A DNA stretch of 64,000 nt from Bacteroidia bacterium Ga0077558 (GTDB lineage Bacteria > Bacteroidota > Bacteroidia > Chitinophagales > Chitinophagaceae), in the NCBI GenBank assembly GCA_001464625.1, contig LNFJ01000004.1:101494-165493 (forward strand), written 5' to 3'. The notes under the pieces were generated by a model that saw only the letters and a list, made by a program, of their open reading frames with translations, had not been told where the DNA came from and searched no databases. The position numbers and the translations under genes were made by a program. Position 1 is the first letter of the stretch. The number at the start of each line of letters is the position of its first letter. Shown one piece after another: positions 27,096 through 37,300 of this stretch.

Positions 27096-27557
27096 ATGCA
27101 ATCACTTGATGAGTATGATAAAAAGCTTCTAAGGCTTCTTCAACAAAACAATAAGCTCACAACTGATGAGCTTAGTAACAAAGTAAACCTCAGTCAAAGT
27201 GCCGTACAAAGAAGAATTACCAGGTTGCGAAACGAAAAAATAATTGAGGCAGATGTTTCAATAGTTTCACAAAAAGCGGCTGGAATTGGCGTTACATGTA
27301 TTGTTGACATCATATTGCATGAAGGCGGCTCAAAATCACTTGATAAATTTAAAACTGCTATGAAAAACTGTTCGGAGGTGGCTCATTGTTACTACGTAAC
27401 CGGCACCTACGATTTTGTCTTAATTGTTAATACAAAAGATATGAGACATTTTGAAGAATTCTCTAAGAAGCATTTGACAGATAACACTAATCTCAAGCAT
27501 TTTTATACCCATGTGGTAATGGATAAAGTTAAGATGGATTATGGAGTAAGAATTTAA
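27096..27557 (+). CDS. Lrp/AsnC family transcriptional regulator
   Basis: A 153-residue protein with an N-terminal winged HTH (YDKKLLRLLQQNNKLTTDELSNKVNLSQSAVQRRITRLR, about residues 6-45) and a C-terminal RAM/ligand-binding alpha-beta sandwich (VTCIVDIILHEGG to YTHVVMDKVKMDYGVRI). Lrp-family proteins sense amino acids. The divergent aminotransferase is the obvious target. Length and features are complete. Confidence 0.93.
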   Translation: MQSLDEYDKKLLRLLQQNNKLTTDELSNKVNLSQSAVQRRITRLRNEKIIEADVSIVSQKAAGIGVTCIVDIILHEGGSKSLDKFKTAMKNCSEVAHCYYVTGTYDFVLIVNTKDMRHFEEFSKKHLTDNTNLKHFYTHVVMDKVKMDYGVRI

Positions 27558-27638
27558 ATACTACTTTTCTTTCGTCAGAATATTAATTACTTTCCTAAAT
27601 TTATCATTATCGTTCTATACCATAAATTATTGATTTAA

Positions 27639-27708
27639 TCATTAATTCCCCCAAGAAGTTCTCCTTTTGGCTGCTGAAGCGGCCATGAAATTCCGGTTTA
27701 AAATAAAA
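27639..27708. repeat. partial copy of the radC leader (copy c)
   Basis: About 70 bp closely matching the start of the radC leader at 48,625, including GGCTGCTGAAGCGGCC and ATGAAATTCCGG. It breaks off at about 27,708 and runs straight into a DUF932 3'-end copy. It is the left boundary of the second cargo block. Confidence 0.8.
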
Positions 27709-27720
27709 ACTCTTTGCTAA

Positions 27721-27806
27721 GTTGGCACAGCAAAGTCATTTGTACAAAGGCTTTTCAGCTTTGTGAGGATTTTGTAAAAGGTGAAATGGTAGGGATTTAT
27801 AATTGA
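27721..27806 (+). pseudogene. DUF932 3'-end remnant
   Basis: Aligned with the end of the gene at 24,186-25,220, the remnant reads VGTAKSFVQR, then, after a one-base shift, AFQLCEDFVKGEMVGIYN and a stop, against GGTAQLKTQRAFQLCESFVKSKLAGTYN (shown here as matching parts). So it is the end of a second, diverged DUF932 gene, not a copy of the resident one. The same terminator and stem-loop follow it. Confidence 0.75.
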
Positions 27807-27815
27807 TTATATGAT

Positions 27816-27902
27816 AAAAAGGGGCATTGCAAAATGCTCCTTTTTTCTTTGGAAAGCTGCCCGCTATGTTGTGGGAGATGTTGGGAAATGGCGGGGCAGC
27901 TT
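27816..27902 (+). terminator. terminator and stem-loop following the DUF932 remnant
   Basis: A stem AGGGGCATT / AATGCTCCT with a T run at 27,840-27,846, then AAGCTGCCCGC (27,854-27,864) facing GCGGGGCAGCTT (27,891-27,902). It corresponds element for element to 25,229-25,318. Between here and the STAND gene (27,903-28,092) I see only AT-rich leader. Confidence 0.7.
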
Positions 27903-28092
27903 GGGAGCATTGGATTATGACCTGAGTGTTTAATAACTTTAGGTGCCTTTAATTTCTCAACCGAAAAAGGTTTATAAGATACCCGCAACACCTAAAATTA
28001 TTTTGAACCCGGTTTTTGTAAAGGATTGTAAATCACACATTTTAATTAAATTTACAAGTATTATTTGACCTTAAACCTTTACGTTGTTCCAA

Positions 28093-31000
28093 ATGCCCAT
28101 TAACTGGAATAATATACGTCCTTTGAATAATAGCCTGAATGATGGCTTTGAAGAGTTGGTATGCCAATTAGCTGCAAGAGAAATAATTACAAAGCAATAC
28201 AAGTTTTACAGGATAGGAAAGCCTGATGGCGGAAAAGAATGCTTTTGGGAGCTTACAAATGGGAAGCTTATTATGTGGCAGGCAAAATACTTTACTACAA
28301 GTTTAGGGTCTGCTCAGTGGAAGCAAATTGATGACTCTGTACGTAATGCCATAGACAATCATCCAAAACTAACAAAGTATTATATATGCCTTCCTATTGA
28401 TATGCCCGATGGAAAAGTAAATGGCAAAAAATCCATGCTTTCAAAGTGGAATTCTAAAGTGGTTGAATGGAAAAATTATGCCCTCAAAAAATCTCTATCC
28501 GTTGACTTTGATTTTTGGGGAAGTTCACAATTAATTACAAAGCTTTCGAAAAAAGAAAATGAAGGCTTAAAATACTTCTGGTTTAACAAGGAAGAGCTAT
28601 CGGATGAGTGGTTTAAGCATAAAAATACCGAAAGCATTACAGCTTTGAGTGCCCGCTATACAAGAGAGCTGAATGTTGACTTACCAATGGCGAAAGTCTT
28701 TAATGGTATTGCAAGAGATACAGATTTCCAAACCCGGCTTCATAAGTTCTACACTGCCTTTCTTGATAAATTCAGAAGCACTCGTATTACTTCCGGAAGT
28801 AAAAAGTTAAATGGAGAACTGACTAAGCTTGCAAAGACAGCTTTATCCTTGCGAAGTATTTTTGAAAAAATTGATTTTACTGATAACAGCCCAATACCTT
28901 ACAATACATTTATAAATAAATTAGATACTTGTTTAGATTTAGCTGTAGTCATTCGTTCTTATTTATTTGAGCTGCAAACCAAGGCTGAGAAAAAAAAAGC
29001 CACAGGGCAATACGGAACAAAACCATTTTCTAACGAAATAAATCAACTGGCAAATTTTTCGGGGGCTGCAAATGAGTTTAAGCGATTCTTATTGTCACCG
29101 GCTTGCAGCCTTGCAAATAAGCCTTTCTTATTAGTTACCGGCGATGCAGGAACTGGTAAATCTCATTTGTTGGCAGATGTTATTGAAAAACGACAAGAAA
29201 AGGGAGAGCTAAGCCTTTTTCTGCTTGGGGAAAACTTTACAACAGATGAGATGCCCTGGACACAAATCCTGCAAAATCAACTACGTAAAAATAATTTAGA
29301 TGAGATTATTTTTCTTGGGGCGTTAAACAGCAAAGCTGAAAGCTTGCAGAAAAGAATTGTACTATTTATTGACGCATTGAATGAAGGCAATGGAAGAAAA
29401 ATATGGATTAACAGGTTAAGGTCGTTTATTGAAACCATAAAAAATTACCCCTGGCTTGGGGTAGTAATGAGTATTCGTTCTTCATTTGAAAAATTGATTG
29501 CCCCGGTGGATGAAATTAATAGTGATGTAATAACGAGAGTAAACCATCGGGGTTTTGCTGATAATGAATACATAGCCATCAAACGCTATTTTCAGTATTA
29601 TCGCATCACACTGCCATCATCACCTTTTTTAAACCCCGAGTTTCAAAACCCATTTTTTTTAAAACTATTTTGCAAATCACTTTCGGAAAGGGGTTTGAAT
29701 CATGTACCAGATGGCTATCAAGGTATCACCAGTATTATCGACTTCTTTCTGGAAAGCATCAACATAAAACTGTCAAAACCGGATGGATTGTATTATGATG
29801 AACGAAGAAAATTAGTTCAAAAAACTGTTGAAAAAATATTACTTAAAATAGTTGAAGATGGAACAGATTATATCGAATTTGATGAGGCAAATGCAATAGT
29901 AGATGGAATTTTCAAAGATGCCTGCAGCACCCGGGAACCATATTTGTTACGCCTGATTTCAGAAGGAATTTTTAACGAAGACCTGCACTGGTGTGAATCT
30001 GGTAAATCAACCTATGTTATTTACTTTGGTTACCAGCGGTTTCAGGACCACCTTACTGTTTCCTTTTTACTGGATAAATACTTGGACAAGAAAAAACCTG
30101 CTGAGTCTTTCAAAAACGGGAAACTGCATGACTTAGTTAAAGATAAGAGTGCTGTAAATCGTAACCAAAACCTCATTGAGGCCTTGAGCATACAACTGCC
30201 GGAACGGATTAATAAAGAGTTATTTGAAGTAGCCCCGCACACTAAACTATATTATTCAGTCGCTGAAAGTTTTATTCAGTCCTTAAGCTGGAGAAAGAAT
30301 AATACAATTGGAGAAACGGCCGTGAAGTATGTTAATGAGGTGATACAGGATAATCAACAATTGTTCGACCAGTTTCTTGAAGCAATTCTGCTTAATTCCC
30401 TGAAACCCGATTTTTACTTTAATGCTGAACGGATTCATACCTTTTTACTGCGCTTTTCTATGCCAGAAAGAGACCGAATTTGGACAATATGGTTGCAAAA
30501 TAAATATGGTGACGATAGTTACGAAGTTACCCCGGTTAAAAAAATAATTGATTTTTTCTGGAGCACTGATATGCATAGTCATATTGAGGATGATTCTGCA
30601 TTTTTAGGCTGTATAACCTTAAGTTGGTTTTTTACAAGTTGTAACCGTTATTTGCGAGACGCTGCTACTAAATCACTGGTAAGCCTTTTGCAAAGCAGAC
30701 CTCATTTAATTAAACTGCTGTTAGAAAAATTTAAAAATGTAAATGACCCGTATGTTCTTGAAAGGATATACTGTGCTGCCTATGGTGCAGTTCTTAGGAC
30801 AGAAGGCCATGAATCATTAAAGCCTTTGTGTGAATATATTTATACAGCAGTGTTTAAGCAAAAAGAAGTGTATCCACATATTTTACTCAGGGATTATGCT
30901 AGAGAGATTATTGAATTTGCTAACTATGTAGGTGTAAACATTTCTTTCGATATTTCAAGGACAAGGCCACCGTACAAAAGCAAAATTCTGCCAAAAACGT

Positions 31001-32361
31001 TTCCAACAGTTGCTGCTATAGACAAAAAATACTCACCCAAGAAAGATACAGGCAATTACGGAAAGCTTAATTGGGGTTCCACAGCCATATTAATGTCAAT
31101 GACGACAGAGTATGGAAGAGGAACTGCCGGATATGGTGATTTTGGCCGATATACTTTTCAGGCTGCATTTGATGATTGGGAAGTTGATTATAATGGGTTA
31201 AGTAACTATGCAGTTCAACGAATTTTTGAATTAGGGTACGACCCCAAATTATTTACCAGTTTTGATGCAGAACAAGGTTCAGGTAGAAGTGCAGGACATA
31301 AAGAACGGATTGGGAAGAAATATCAATGGATTGTTTTTTACGAGTTATTAGCAAGGGTTTCGGACCAGTGCAAGTTAACAGATGAATCTGCCTGGGGCAG
31401 CAGGCCAAAGCCTGCTATGCCATATGATGGCCCTTGGTATCCCTACGTAAGAGATATTGACCCATCCTTGTTGGTTAGAGAAATAAGTGCAGAAAGGTAT
31501 GCGGATGAGTTTTCTCCTTATTGGTGGTTCAATCAACCATATACTCACTGGAATATGGATAATAAGAAATGGATTGAAACCAAAAATGATTTACCCCTGC
31601 CTGCTGATATTTTAGAGGTAACAGATGAAGAAAACGAAAAATGGCTGTGGCTTGAAATTCATCCCGAGTGGGGTGAAAAAGAGCCGTTAGGGGAAGACAA
31701 GTATAGTATTCAGCGGAAAAGGCTATGGTATCAAATGAGAAGTTATCTTATAAAAGAGAAAGAATTAGCACAATTCAAAAAAGCTTTCGCAAAAAGGGAT
31801 TTTTATCGTGGTGAACTGCCTGAAGCAAGAACTATGACTCATGTTTATGACCGGGAATATTATTGGTCGCCCGCATTTAAGTTTTTTAATAAACCGTACT
31901 ATACTGGAGAAGACTGGATTAAAATACAAAAAAAACATGGTGATGACTACGTAGCCGAATTGCATCGAACCACTGAGTATTTTTTGTGGGAGGAAGAATT
32001 TGACTGCTCAAAGGAATCACCGATACAGTTTTACAAACCAGTTGAATACATTGTAAAAGTGTTACAATTAAAGAACACTACAATAGAAGGTGAAATGACA
32101 GATAAGACCGGGAAAAAAGTCTGCTTTGACCCTTCTGTAAACAACAAGAGTATCGGAGGCTTGCTGATACGAAAAGAATATTTACTTGACTTTCTCAAAA
32201 AAGAGAAACTTTTACTTATATGGGGTGTAGTCGGAGAAAAACAATTCTTAGGAAATTTCAGAGATAAAGAAGCGTATTGGGGAAGGCAGAACATTTCAGG
32301 CCTTTTTACGCTTACCAACGAAGGTATTAATGGGAAATTTATGTTTGAAAAAGAAGAATAA
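28093..32361 (+). CDS. nuclease-STAND NTPase, second Avs-type antiviral protein
   Basis: I use ATG 28,093; a TTG three codons earlier is in frame. The 1,422-residue protein starts with a PD-(D/E)XK domain of Mrr/Avs type: GFEELV (18-23), KPDGGKEC (43-50, with Asp45 and Glu49) and WQAK (62-65). Walker A GDAGTGKS is at 350-357 and a Walker B-like LFIDALNEG follows. The C-terminal half is long, helical and repeat-like, with unusual aromatic-rich stretches near the end. The layout is that of Avs sensors, distinct in sequence from the one at 18,158. The stop is only 8 bp before jetA, so it is probably the first gene of a five-gene operon with Wadjet. Confidence 0.8.
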   Translation: MPINWNNIRPLNNSLNDGFEELVCQLAAREIITKQYKFYRIGKPDGGKECFWELTNGKLIMWQAKYFTTSLGSAQWKQIDDSVRNAIDNHPKLTKYYICLPIDMPDGKVNGKKSMLSKWNSKVVEWKNYALKKSLSVDFDFWGSSQLITKLSKKENEGLKYFWFNKEELSDEWFKHKNTESITALSARYTRELNVDLPMAKVFNGIARDTDFQTRLHKFYTAFLDKFRSTRITSGSKKLNGELTKLAKTALSLRSIFEKIDFTDNSPIPYNTFINKLDTCLDLAVVIRSYLFELQTKAEKKKATGQYGTKPFSNEINQLANFSGAANEFKRFLLSPACSLANKPFLLVTGDAGTGKSHLLADVIEKRQEKGELSLFLLGENFTTDEMPWTQILQNQLRKNNLDEIIFLGALNSKAESLQKRIVLFIDALNEGNGRKIWINRLRSFIETIKNYPWLGVVMSIRSSFEKLIAPVDEINSDVITRVNHRGFADNEYIAIKRYFQYYRITLPSSPFLNPEFQNPFFLKLFCKSLSERGLNHVPDGYQGITSIIDFFLESINIKLSKPDGLYYDERRKLVQKTVEKILLKIVEDGTDYIEFDEANAIVDGIFKDACSTREPYLLRLISEGIFNEDLHWCESGKSTYVIYFGYQRFQDHLTVSFLLDKYLDKKKPAESFKNGKLHDLVKDKSAVNRNQNLIEALSIQLPERINKELFEVAPHTKLYYSVAESFIQSLSWRKNNTIGETAVKYVNEVIQDNQQLFDQFLEAILLNSLKPDFYFNAERIHTFLLRFSMPERDRIWTIWLQNKYGDDSYEVTPVKKIIDFFWSTDMHSHIEDDSAFLGCITLSWFFTSCNRYLRDAATKSLVSLLQSRPHLIKLLLEKFKNVNDPYVLERIYCAAYGAVLRTEGHESLKPLCEYIYTAVFKQKEVYPHILLRDYAREIIEFANYVGVNISFDISRTRPPYKSKILPKTFPTVAAIDKKYSPKKDTGNYGKLNWGSTAILMSMTTEYGRGTAGYGDFGRYTFQAAFDDWEVDYNGLSNYAVQRIFELGYDPKLFTSFDAEQGSGRSAGHKERIGKKYQWIVFYELLARVSDQCKLTDESAWGSRPKPAMPYDGPWYPYVRDIDPSLLVREISAERYADEFSPYWWFNQPYTHWNMDNKKWIETKNDLPLPADILEVTDEENEKWLWLEIHPEWGEKEPLGEDKYSIQRKRLWYQMRSYLIKEKELAQFKKAFAKRDFYRGELPEARTMTHVYDREYYWSPAFKFFNKPYYTGEDWIKIQKKHGDDYVAELHRTTEYFLWEEEFDCSKESPIQFYKPVEYIVKVLQLKNTTIEGEMTDKTGKKVCFDPSVNNKSIGGLLIRKEYLLDFLKKEKLLLIWGVVGEKQFLGNFRDKEAYWGRQNISGLFTLTNEGINGKFMFEKEE

Positions 32362-32369
32362 TTAACAAA

Positions 32370-33755
32370 ATGCTCTCTCAAGACCAATATGACAAATATG
32401 ATTTGCTGTTGCCATCAAAACTTGATGGTGGCTTATTAATTCTTGCCTTATATCAGAAAATAAAAGACAAAGAACTGGACGAACAGTTTACGATTAATGA
32501 TATAAAGGAAACACTTGTGGAGATAGGTGATAAATACGAAGGTCAATCTACACCGCAAATTGAACGCCTTCTGAGAATACTCTTACACTATTATTTGAGC
32601 AATAATGCGACTGCCCCTGGGAAGTATTATTTAACTGATTACGCAAAAAGTATTGTTGGATTAGTAAACAACAGGGTTGATAACCCGTATAAAAACTTTA
32701 AACTTAAGTCAAGTTTTGAAAAAGCATTTATTATTAAGCCACAGCAAATCAACTCAGCTGATGACCTTGAAATAAGGTTTGGTCACAATTTCATAGCAGG
32801 AAGCAAAGAAATTATTTATCATCATTTAGAAGCGTTTAATGATGAATTAAGAGCCGCATATACTCAGTTGGCGGAAATTTTGAAAGCAGACGAATTGAAT
32901 GCCGCAAATATGGTGAATAATTTTACCACTGTTTTCCGAAAATTTGGTGAAAAAGCAGAAGATATAACTAATGCGATTGCCACCAAAGACAGGTTTTTAA
33001 AGGATTTGCAACTAATTGTGGACAGATTTTACAACGCCTTGGAACAGTTCAGGCCCCCAGATTCTGAAGCAGGGTTTAGCCAACTTACTGCCTTAAAAAC
33101 CGAGTGGCAGAGGGCAGTTCAGGTTTATAATGAGTTAGAAGCTTTTTTTAAAACAGTGGATTACAGAATAGCTAATATTCGCAGGCAAATAAATAATGCA
33201 AGTGACAAACTAAGCGAATTGCATGAACATTTTACAACAAGAGCGGTAATGCGGCTGCAGATTAAACGGCTATTGGATTTAGCACTTGAAAATGCAGGCT
33301 ATCATGAAACGGGTGTTGTCTTTAACGCAAACTTTCCGTTAAAAAATGTGATTTCTAAGAAAACAAGATTCTTTTTTCCTGAGCACTACGATTTTGAATT
33401 AACTGTTCAGAATGAATTGTTGCAGATGCAAGCGGATAAAGTGTATGAAAAACAAAAGAGACATGAAATTGAAAATAAAATCATGCGGCAGCAAGTTGTC
33501 GCAGAATGGATGGAGAAAGCCGAAGCCAGATTAAACGAAACAGAATCTCTCGAATTGAATGACTTTATGGATGAAATGATTGAATCCGGTGTTGACACTT
33601 CTGTTGTTTACGAAGTGGTGGTAGGAGTTGTTACACATTCCAGTAGTTTATCTGGCAGGGTACTTAACATAGAAAAAAAATCCATTGAATTAAGTAATAA
33701 AGAATTAGTAATATGGAAAATGAAATTAAGCAATCGCATGAATATGCGTTTCTGA
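32370..33755 (+). CDS. jetA: Wadjet JetA (MukF-like kleisin)
   Basis: A 461-residue protein with an N-terminal winged-helix (PSKLDGGLLILALYQKI to YYLTDYAKSIVGLV, about residues 15-105) and a long helical middle typical of MukF-like kleisins. A C-terminal winged-helix region (about 400-440) is followed by a tail that overlaps jetB by 43 bp. In Wadjet, JetA links the JetC arms and holds JetB. The identification rests mainly on gene order with an SMC-type JetC and Toprim-like JetD, together with size and shape. Confidence 0.78.
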   Translation: MLSQDQYDKYDLLLPSKLDGGLLILALYQKIKDKELDEQFTINDIKETLVEIGDKYEGQSTPQIERLLRILLHYYLSNNATAPGKYYLTDYAKSIVGLVNNRVDNPYKNFKLKSSFEKAFIIKPQQINSADDLEIRFGHNFIAGSKEIIYHHLEAFNDELRAAYTQLAEILKADELNAANMVNNFTTVFRKFGEKAEDITNAIATKDRFLKDLQLIVDRFYNALEQFRPPDSEAGFSQLTALKTEWQRAVQVYNELEAFFKTVDYRIANIRRQINNASDKLSELHEHFTTRAVMRLQIKRLLDLALENAGYHETGVVFNANFPLKNVISKKTRFFFPEHYDFELTVQNELLQMQADKVYEKQKRHEIENKIMRQQVVAEWMEKAEARLNETESLELNDFMDEMIESGVDTSVVYEVVVGVVTHSSSLSGRVLNIEKKSIELSNKELVIWKMKLSNRMNMRF

Positions 33756-34387
33756 GTGAGGATGATGTTGTACAATATTTTTCGGATATTAATTTCAAAC
33801 TGTTATCGGGAGTGCATATAGATAACAGGCATTATGCAATATTTTCAGTACTGGAAAAGTACGAAAATCAATGGCGGTCATTTTATGCTTCGCTCTACAA
33901 TTTGAATCTCGTACAGGATATTTTTGACAGGGAAGTTTACTACTACCTTGAGTTTTTCACCTCAGGAAAGGGAAAACTCTCAGACAATTCTTTACATATT
34001 GCTTTAACAGAAATGCAAACAATTACAGGTTTAATGCTAATGGACATGTATTATCAACGCTATTTTGAGGCGCAAAAAATTATTAGTTGGGCTGATATAC
34101 GTCAGCAGATTGAAGAAAGTGACCACAGAGCCAACTACCAACGCATATTGTTTAATGTCACCAGGCTTTCTTATTCTGAAAATGAATGGCAGTCAGTTGA
34201 AAAAAAATTCCGGGATGCGATTCACAGCTTTGACAAATTGGGCTGGGTAAGCAAAGAATCGTCTCTGGGGGAGGAATTGATTTTTGAAATAAGGCCTGCC
34301 ATTCATCGCCTTGCCAAGTTATATTCGTCTGAGCTGGAAAACTTTGAAAACTTTTCTATTATGTTAAAACAGAATGAAGAAGCATGA
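33713..34387 (+). CDS. jetB: Wadjet JetB (MukE-like, DUF4194)
   Basis: A 224-residue protein of the DUF4194/MukE-like type, with winged-helix-like segments and the FDREVYYYLEFFTSGKGKLSDNSLHIALTEMQTITGL core (about 65-105) and FDKLGWVSKESSLGEELIFEIRPAIHRL near the end. JetB binds JetA in the Wadjet condensin. It overlaps jetA by 43 bp and jetC by 4 bp, which indicates translational coupling. Confidence 0.78.
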   Translation: MENEIKQSHEYAFLSEDDVVQYFSDINFKLLSGVHIDNRHYAIFSVLEKYENQWRSFYASLYNLNLVQDIFDREVYYYLEFFTSGKGKLSDNSLHIALTEMQTITGLMLMDMYYQRYFEAQKIISWADIRQQIEESDHRANYQRILFNVTRLSYSENEWQSVEKKFRDAIHSFDKLGWVSKESSLGEELIFEIRPAIHRLAKLYSSELENFENFSIMLKQNEEA

Positions 34388-37300
34388 CCTATCCCAGAAT
34401 ATACTCTTTATCCACTGTGGGCATATTAAAGCATTATGTGCATGACTATCTATTCCATCCATTCCGTACAGACTTCGTAGGCGACAACGGCGTTGGAAAA
34501 TCAATCATTGCCGATTTGCTACAAATATTGTTTGTTTACGACAGTGAGTTAATTAGGTTTGGTACAGATGGTCTCCAGCAGGAAAAACGAAATATAGAGT
34601 CTTTGCCATATAAAAGCCGCATTGCCTACTGCACGGTTAATCTTGAAGTGAGGGAACGGGAATTTCTTACAATTGGTATTTGTATAAATAGTGGCCGTGG
34701 CAGACACATTGTGCCATTTATAATTTCCAAAGAAGCAGATTTAAGACTTGAGCTGGACAGGCTTGTTCTTACCGGCGATGAGTTACTTTTTGCAACTGAT
34801 ATTCCCGACAACAGTACTGTTCCCGATTTAAACACCCTTGCCAAGAGGCTTTTGACTGATAAAAGACTTTGTCTTAATTTTTTCAGGACAAAAGAGGAAA
34901 TAAATAGTTACTATAAGTTTCTGTATGAAAAAGAAATTCTTCCTCTAAATCTTGCAAATGAAAAAAGCCTCCGGGCCTATGCAAAAGTTATTCAGTCTTT
35001 TTCAAGAGCAAAATCCCTCAACCTTAGCGGTGCGAATGCTTCCCGGAGTTTAAAGGAATTTTTATTTGAAGAAACGGATAAAGAAATCGTTGAGCAGTAC
35101 ACTACACAACGGGGTGAATTGGAGAAAATACTAAAGGAATATAAACGCTTGAATGAAGACATTAAGACCTTAGAAAGAAAGCAGGAAAAACTTGAAAATT
35201 TGATGCGCCTCGAAGCTACCTATAAGTCCTGCAATAAAGAGCTGAAACATACACGACTTAGCATTGCATACAATAACCTTCAGGTTCTGAGGAAAGAAGA
35301 AATTGAAGGAAAAAGCATGTTTAAACAAAAGCAAGATGAACTATCAGGGCTTAAGACTATTTGCAGTAAACTGCCGAGGGTCGAAATCGCAATAGAAAGG
35401 AGCCTGCAAAAAGCTAATGAAAATTATGAATTGCATACTGAGTATAAGCACTTGTTTGACAGTATGGAAATTCTTTCAAAGGAATTAAATGAATTATCAT
35501 TACTTGTATTACCAAAACTTAATGAAGAATGGGTAGGCGATTGTACTGAAACAGACATAGACTTGCTAACAGTAGAGCAATTAAAAAGTGAAGTTGAATT
35601 TGCCAGGCCTTACCTGAAAAAGTACCCAACCTTAAAACAGCTTTTAGCTGCCAGAGACATGCAGGCGAATGAAATTGATGCCCAGAAAAGTGGGTTGGTC
35701 AATCAGAAAAATCAGAACGAAAATCTGTTAAAGTTACTTAGTGGTAAAGATGAAAATAGCCTAATGAATTGGTTCTTACAAAACTTACCAAAGCTGGATA
35801 AGGAGAAAAAACAGGCAATTCTATATTTTGCTTCTGCTTCTACTGGTATAACGCAAAAACCCAAAAATGCTGAAAGGTTCCTGAATGCAGAGAAATTTTT
35901 TGAAGATTTTGATATAATTTCTGACAGTTCCAAAAAAGGGTTTTGGATAAGGCTGGGCTCTGTTTCGGAATTTATTGAATTCACCGATGATGTTTCTTTT
36001 CTTTCAGGCAATGGAAGTATGCAGCAATCAATAACTAAGCTGACTAAAAAATTAGAAAGTGAAATTGCACAGATAGATAATAAATTAGCTGAGTATAGAA
36101 AAATTACAGACGGTTTACCTTACAGCGAAGAAATAATCCCCATCAACTTTGACCTTACAATTGTAAAAATTGATGCGATGGAACGACTAAAAAAAGCGGT
36201 GTATTGCATTTTACATAAAGAAAAAATGGTTCAGCACCTACTGAATAAAAAAAACAAGTACTCGTCCCGTATTGATGAAATAGCAAATACCGTAAGTGTT
36301 AATTTTACAGGTAGAGAACCTGAAGTGTTAAGACGGTCTTTTGATGCAGTTAGAAAATTATGGCAGGGCCGATTGAATAAAATTAAAACTTATTCAGGCG
36401 GTAAGTCTGAATTATTAAAAAGCTGTGAAACGGATGTAGCCCGTCTCAAGGATAATCTATTCCTGACGTCTGAAAGGCTGGTTAAAAGCGAGTCCGAATT
36501 TAATAAACTACAGAATGAGTATTATAATGAGTTTACCGAAGTTATTGAAGATTTTCCTGCAATTACCAGAATGGAAGATGAACTTGAAACTGCATATAAT
36601 AATGCTTATGGGGAATATACAAGCAAATACATTGAAACAGCCACCCATTTTGCAGAAACAGCTAATGAAAGGAATACGGGAGTTAAAATAGAAATCAACA
36701 ACCGAAGCTACTCATTCCGGGTTTTGGAAGAAGCTTTGCTGGGCTCCAAAGTCAAAACAACTGATAATATCGCCGCAGCCTTATTTGAAGCAAATCAAAA
36801 CAGACTCACCATAGCAGATGGCATCAGGGATAATATGATTAATGTATTTGATGGCACTGTTAAAAGCTATAAAAAATATAAAGAGCAGGTTCAGTCGGTC
36901 AACGTATTTTTCAAAGAGAGGAAAATCAGTAACCGGTTTTCTTTCAAATTATCATTTACTGAAAATAAGGCAATCAATATTTCTCTTGTAAATGAAATGA
37001 CTGACAAAGTGCGGCTTACTGCCAAACAAGGTGAGCTGAATTTCAACCAATCTATAGATGAGTTTGTCGAGGAATTTTTTAAGAAGGTAGCCAGGCTAAA
37101 AGAAAAGGTGCCAATTGATAAGCTCCTTAACCCAAGAACTTATTTTGAGTTAGCAGTAAGTCTTACTGACCAGAATGACCTTGAAATTCCAGGCAGCACC
37201 GGTGAAACGTATTCCGCAATAGCGCTATTAGGTATCGCCCGGCTATCAGTAGCCAGCAGAGAATACAGGAAAGGCTTGCGATTTATTATTCTTGAAGAAA

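Noticed and set aside
27797..27991. A 64-codon minus-strand frame over the DUF932 remnant terminator
   Set aside because: It runs through the terminator and stem-loop and has no coding features.
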